In this document: positions 13,245 to 13,293 of the stretch, in pieces
Position numbering within the stretch: position 1 is the first letter of the stretch
Layout: every line of letters begins with the position of its first letter
Source of the DNA: JBAYNW01 sp041678605
Lineage (GTDB): Bacteria; Cyanobacteriota; Vampirovibrionia; Gastranaerophilales; Gastranaerophilaceae
NCBI GenBank assembly: GCA_041678605.1
Contig: JBAYNW010000038.1
Location: 1-13,293 of the forward strand
Direction of reading: 5' to 3'
Length of the DNA stretch: 13,293 nucleotides
Position numbers and translations under genes: made by a program
The notes under the pieces: model-generated
Database searches by the model: none
Seen by the model: the letters and a program-made list of their open reading frames with translations, nothing else
What the model was told of the DNA's origin: nothing

Positions 13245-13293
13245 ATGAAAACGATTTTTACAAAAGAACAAATTAGGCAAATTCTAAAGGAGA
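13245..13293 (+). CDS. 5' end of a rightward gene cut by the window edge
   Basis: An ATG at 13245 has AAGGAG eight bases upstream and reads MKTIFTKEQIRQILKE before the window ends. The frame is credible because of the strong ribosome site. The basic, glutamine-rich start would suit a helix-turn-helix protein, including some transposase N-termini, but sixteen residues are too few to say. The stretch 13104-13244 before it has no clear promoter; TTGAAA at 13200-13205 lacks a good -10 at the right distance. Confidence 0.6.
   Translation, partial: MKTIFTKEQIRQILKE

Overview
This window looks like chromosomal DNA from an AT-rich, Gram-negative-type bacterium. The 806-residue outer-membrane channel protein implies an outer membrane. 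The closest fit from memory is a gut Gastranaerophilales (Vampirovibrionia/Melainabacteria, the non-photosynthetic sister group of Cyanobacteria). Three things suggest this: a 325-residue protein whose N-terminus begins MGMAASQARYL, a start I associate with that group; a HEAT/PBS-lyase-type repeat protein; and heptanucleotide tandem repeats like those described in cyanobacteria. The assignment is an inference and no database was searched.

Layout. Positions 1-183 hold a divergent promoter region between a leftward gene cut by the window edge and an unrecognised rightward gene (184-702). Positions 703-1145 hold two back-to-back inverted pairs of hairpin repeats, then a leftward tRNA-Ser(UGA) with its own terminator. 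Positions 1146-1447 carry short direct repeats and a strong leftward terminator. From 4320 down to 1448 there is a leftward cluster of small, Sec-signal-less, helix-rich proteins: 325 aa, 261 aa, doubtful 72 aa, 101 aa and 104 aa. The 104-aa protein looks like a miniature of the 325-aa protein. A long-chain acyl-CoA synthetase-type gene (4613-6292, rightward) diverges from this cluster. It is followed by a GC-rich non-coding block (6321-6646) with degenerate inverted ends. A TetR-family regulator (leftward, 6698-7369) then diverges from a rare-looking fusion of a periplasmic substrate-binding domain with a TolC-type channel (7585-10005). A perfect bidirectional hairpin separates that gene from a convergent HEAT-repeat protein (10085-10942). 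A soluble PAS-GAF histidine kinase (11248-12906, leftward) seems to be transcribed without a leader. The right edge contains the start of another gene (13245 onward).

How the parts may work together. The TetR regulator and the substrate-binding/TolC fusion share an intergenic region with palindromes near the likely promoters, the usual arrangement for a repressor controlling an export gene. The regulator's YYFGNKDGLY signature is the CecR/DUF1956 type, and CecR in E. coli controls efflux genes. The 325/261-aa pair may encode a two-protein surface or secreted assembly, since both have helical ends around a low-complexity or variable middle, but no function is shown. The histidine kinase has no response regulator beside it.

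The most distinctive non-coding feature is a composite microsatellite: an octamer array joined to a heptamer array. It occurs twice in opposite orientation, near 2.4 kb and near 13.0 kb. The right-hand heptamer array (17 units in perfect register) starts only 14 bp from the -35 box of the kinase promoter. The fusion transporter, the composite repeat and the leaderless, palindrome-bracketed kinase promoter are the items most worth following up.
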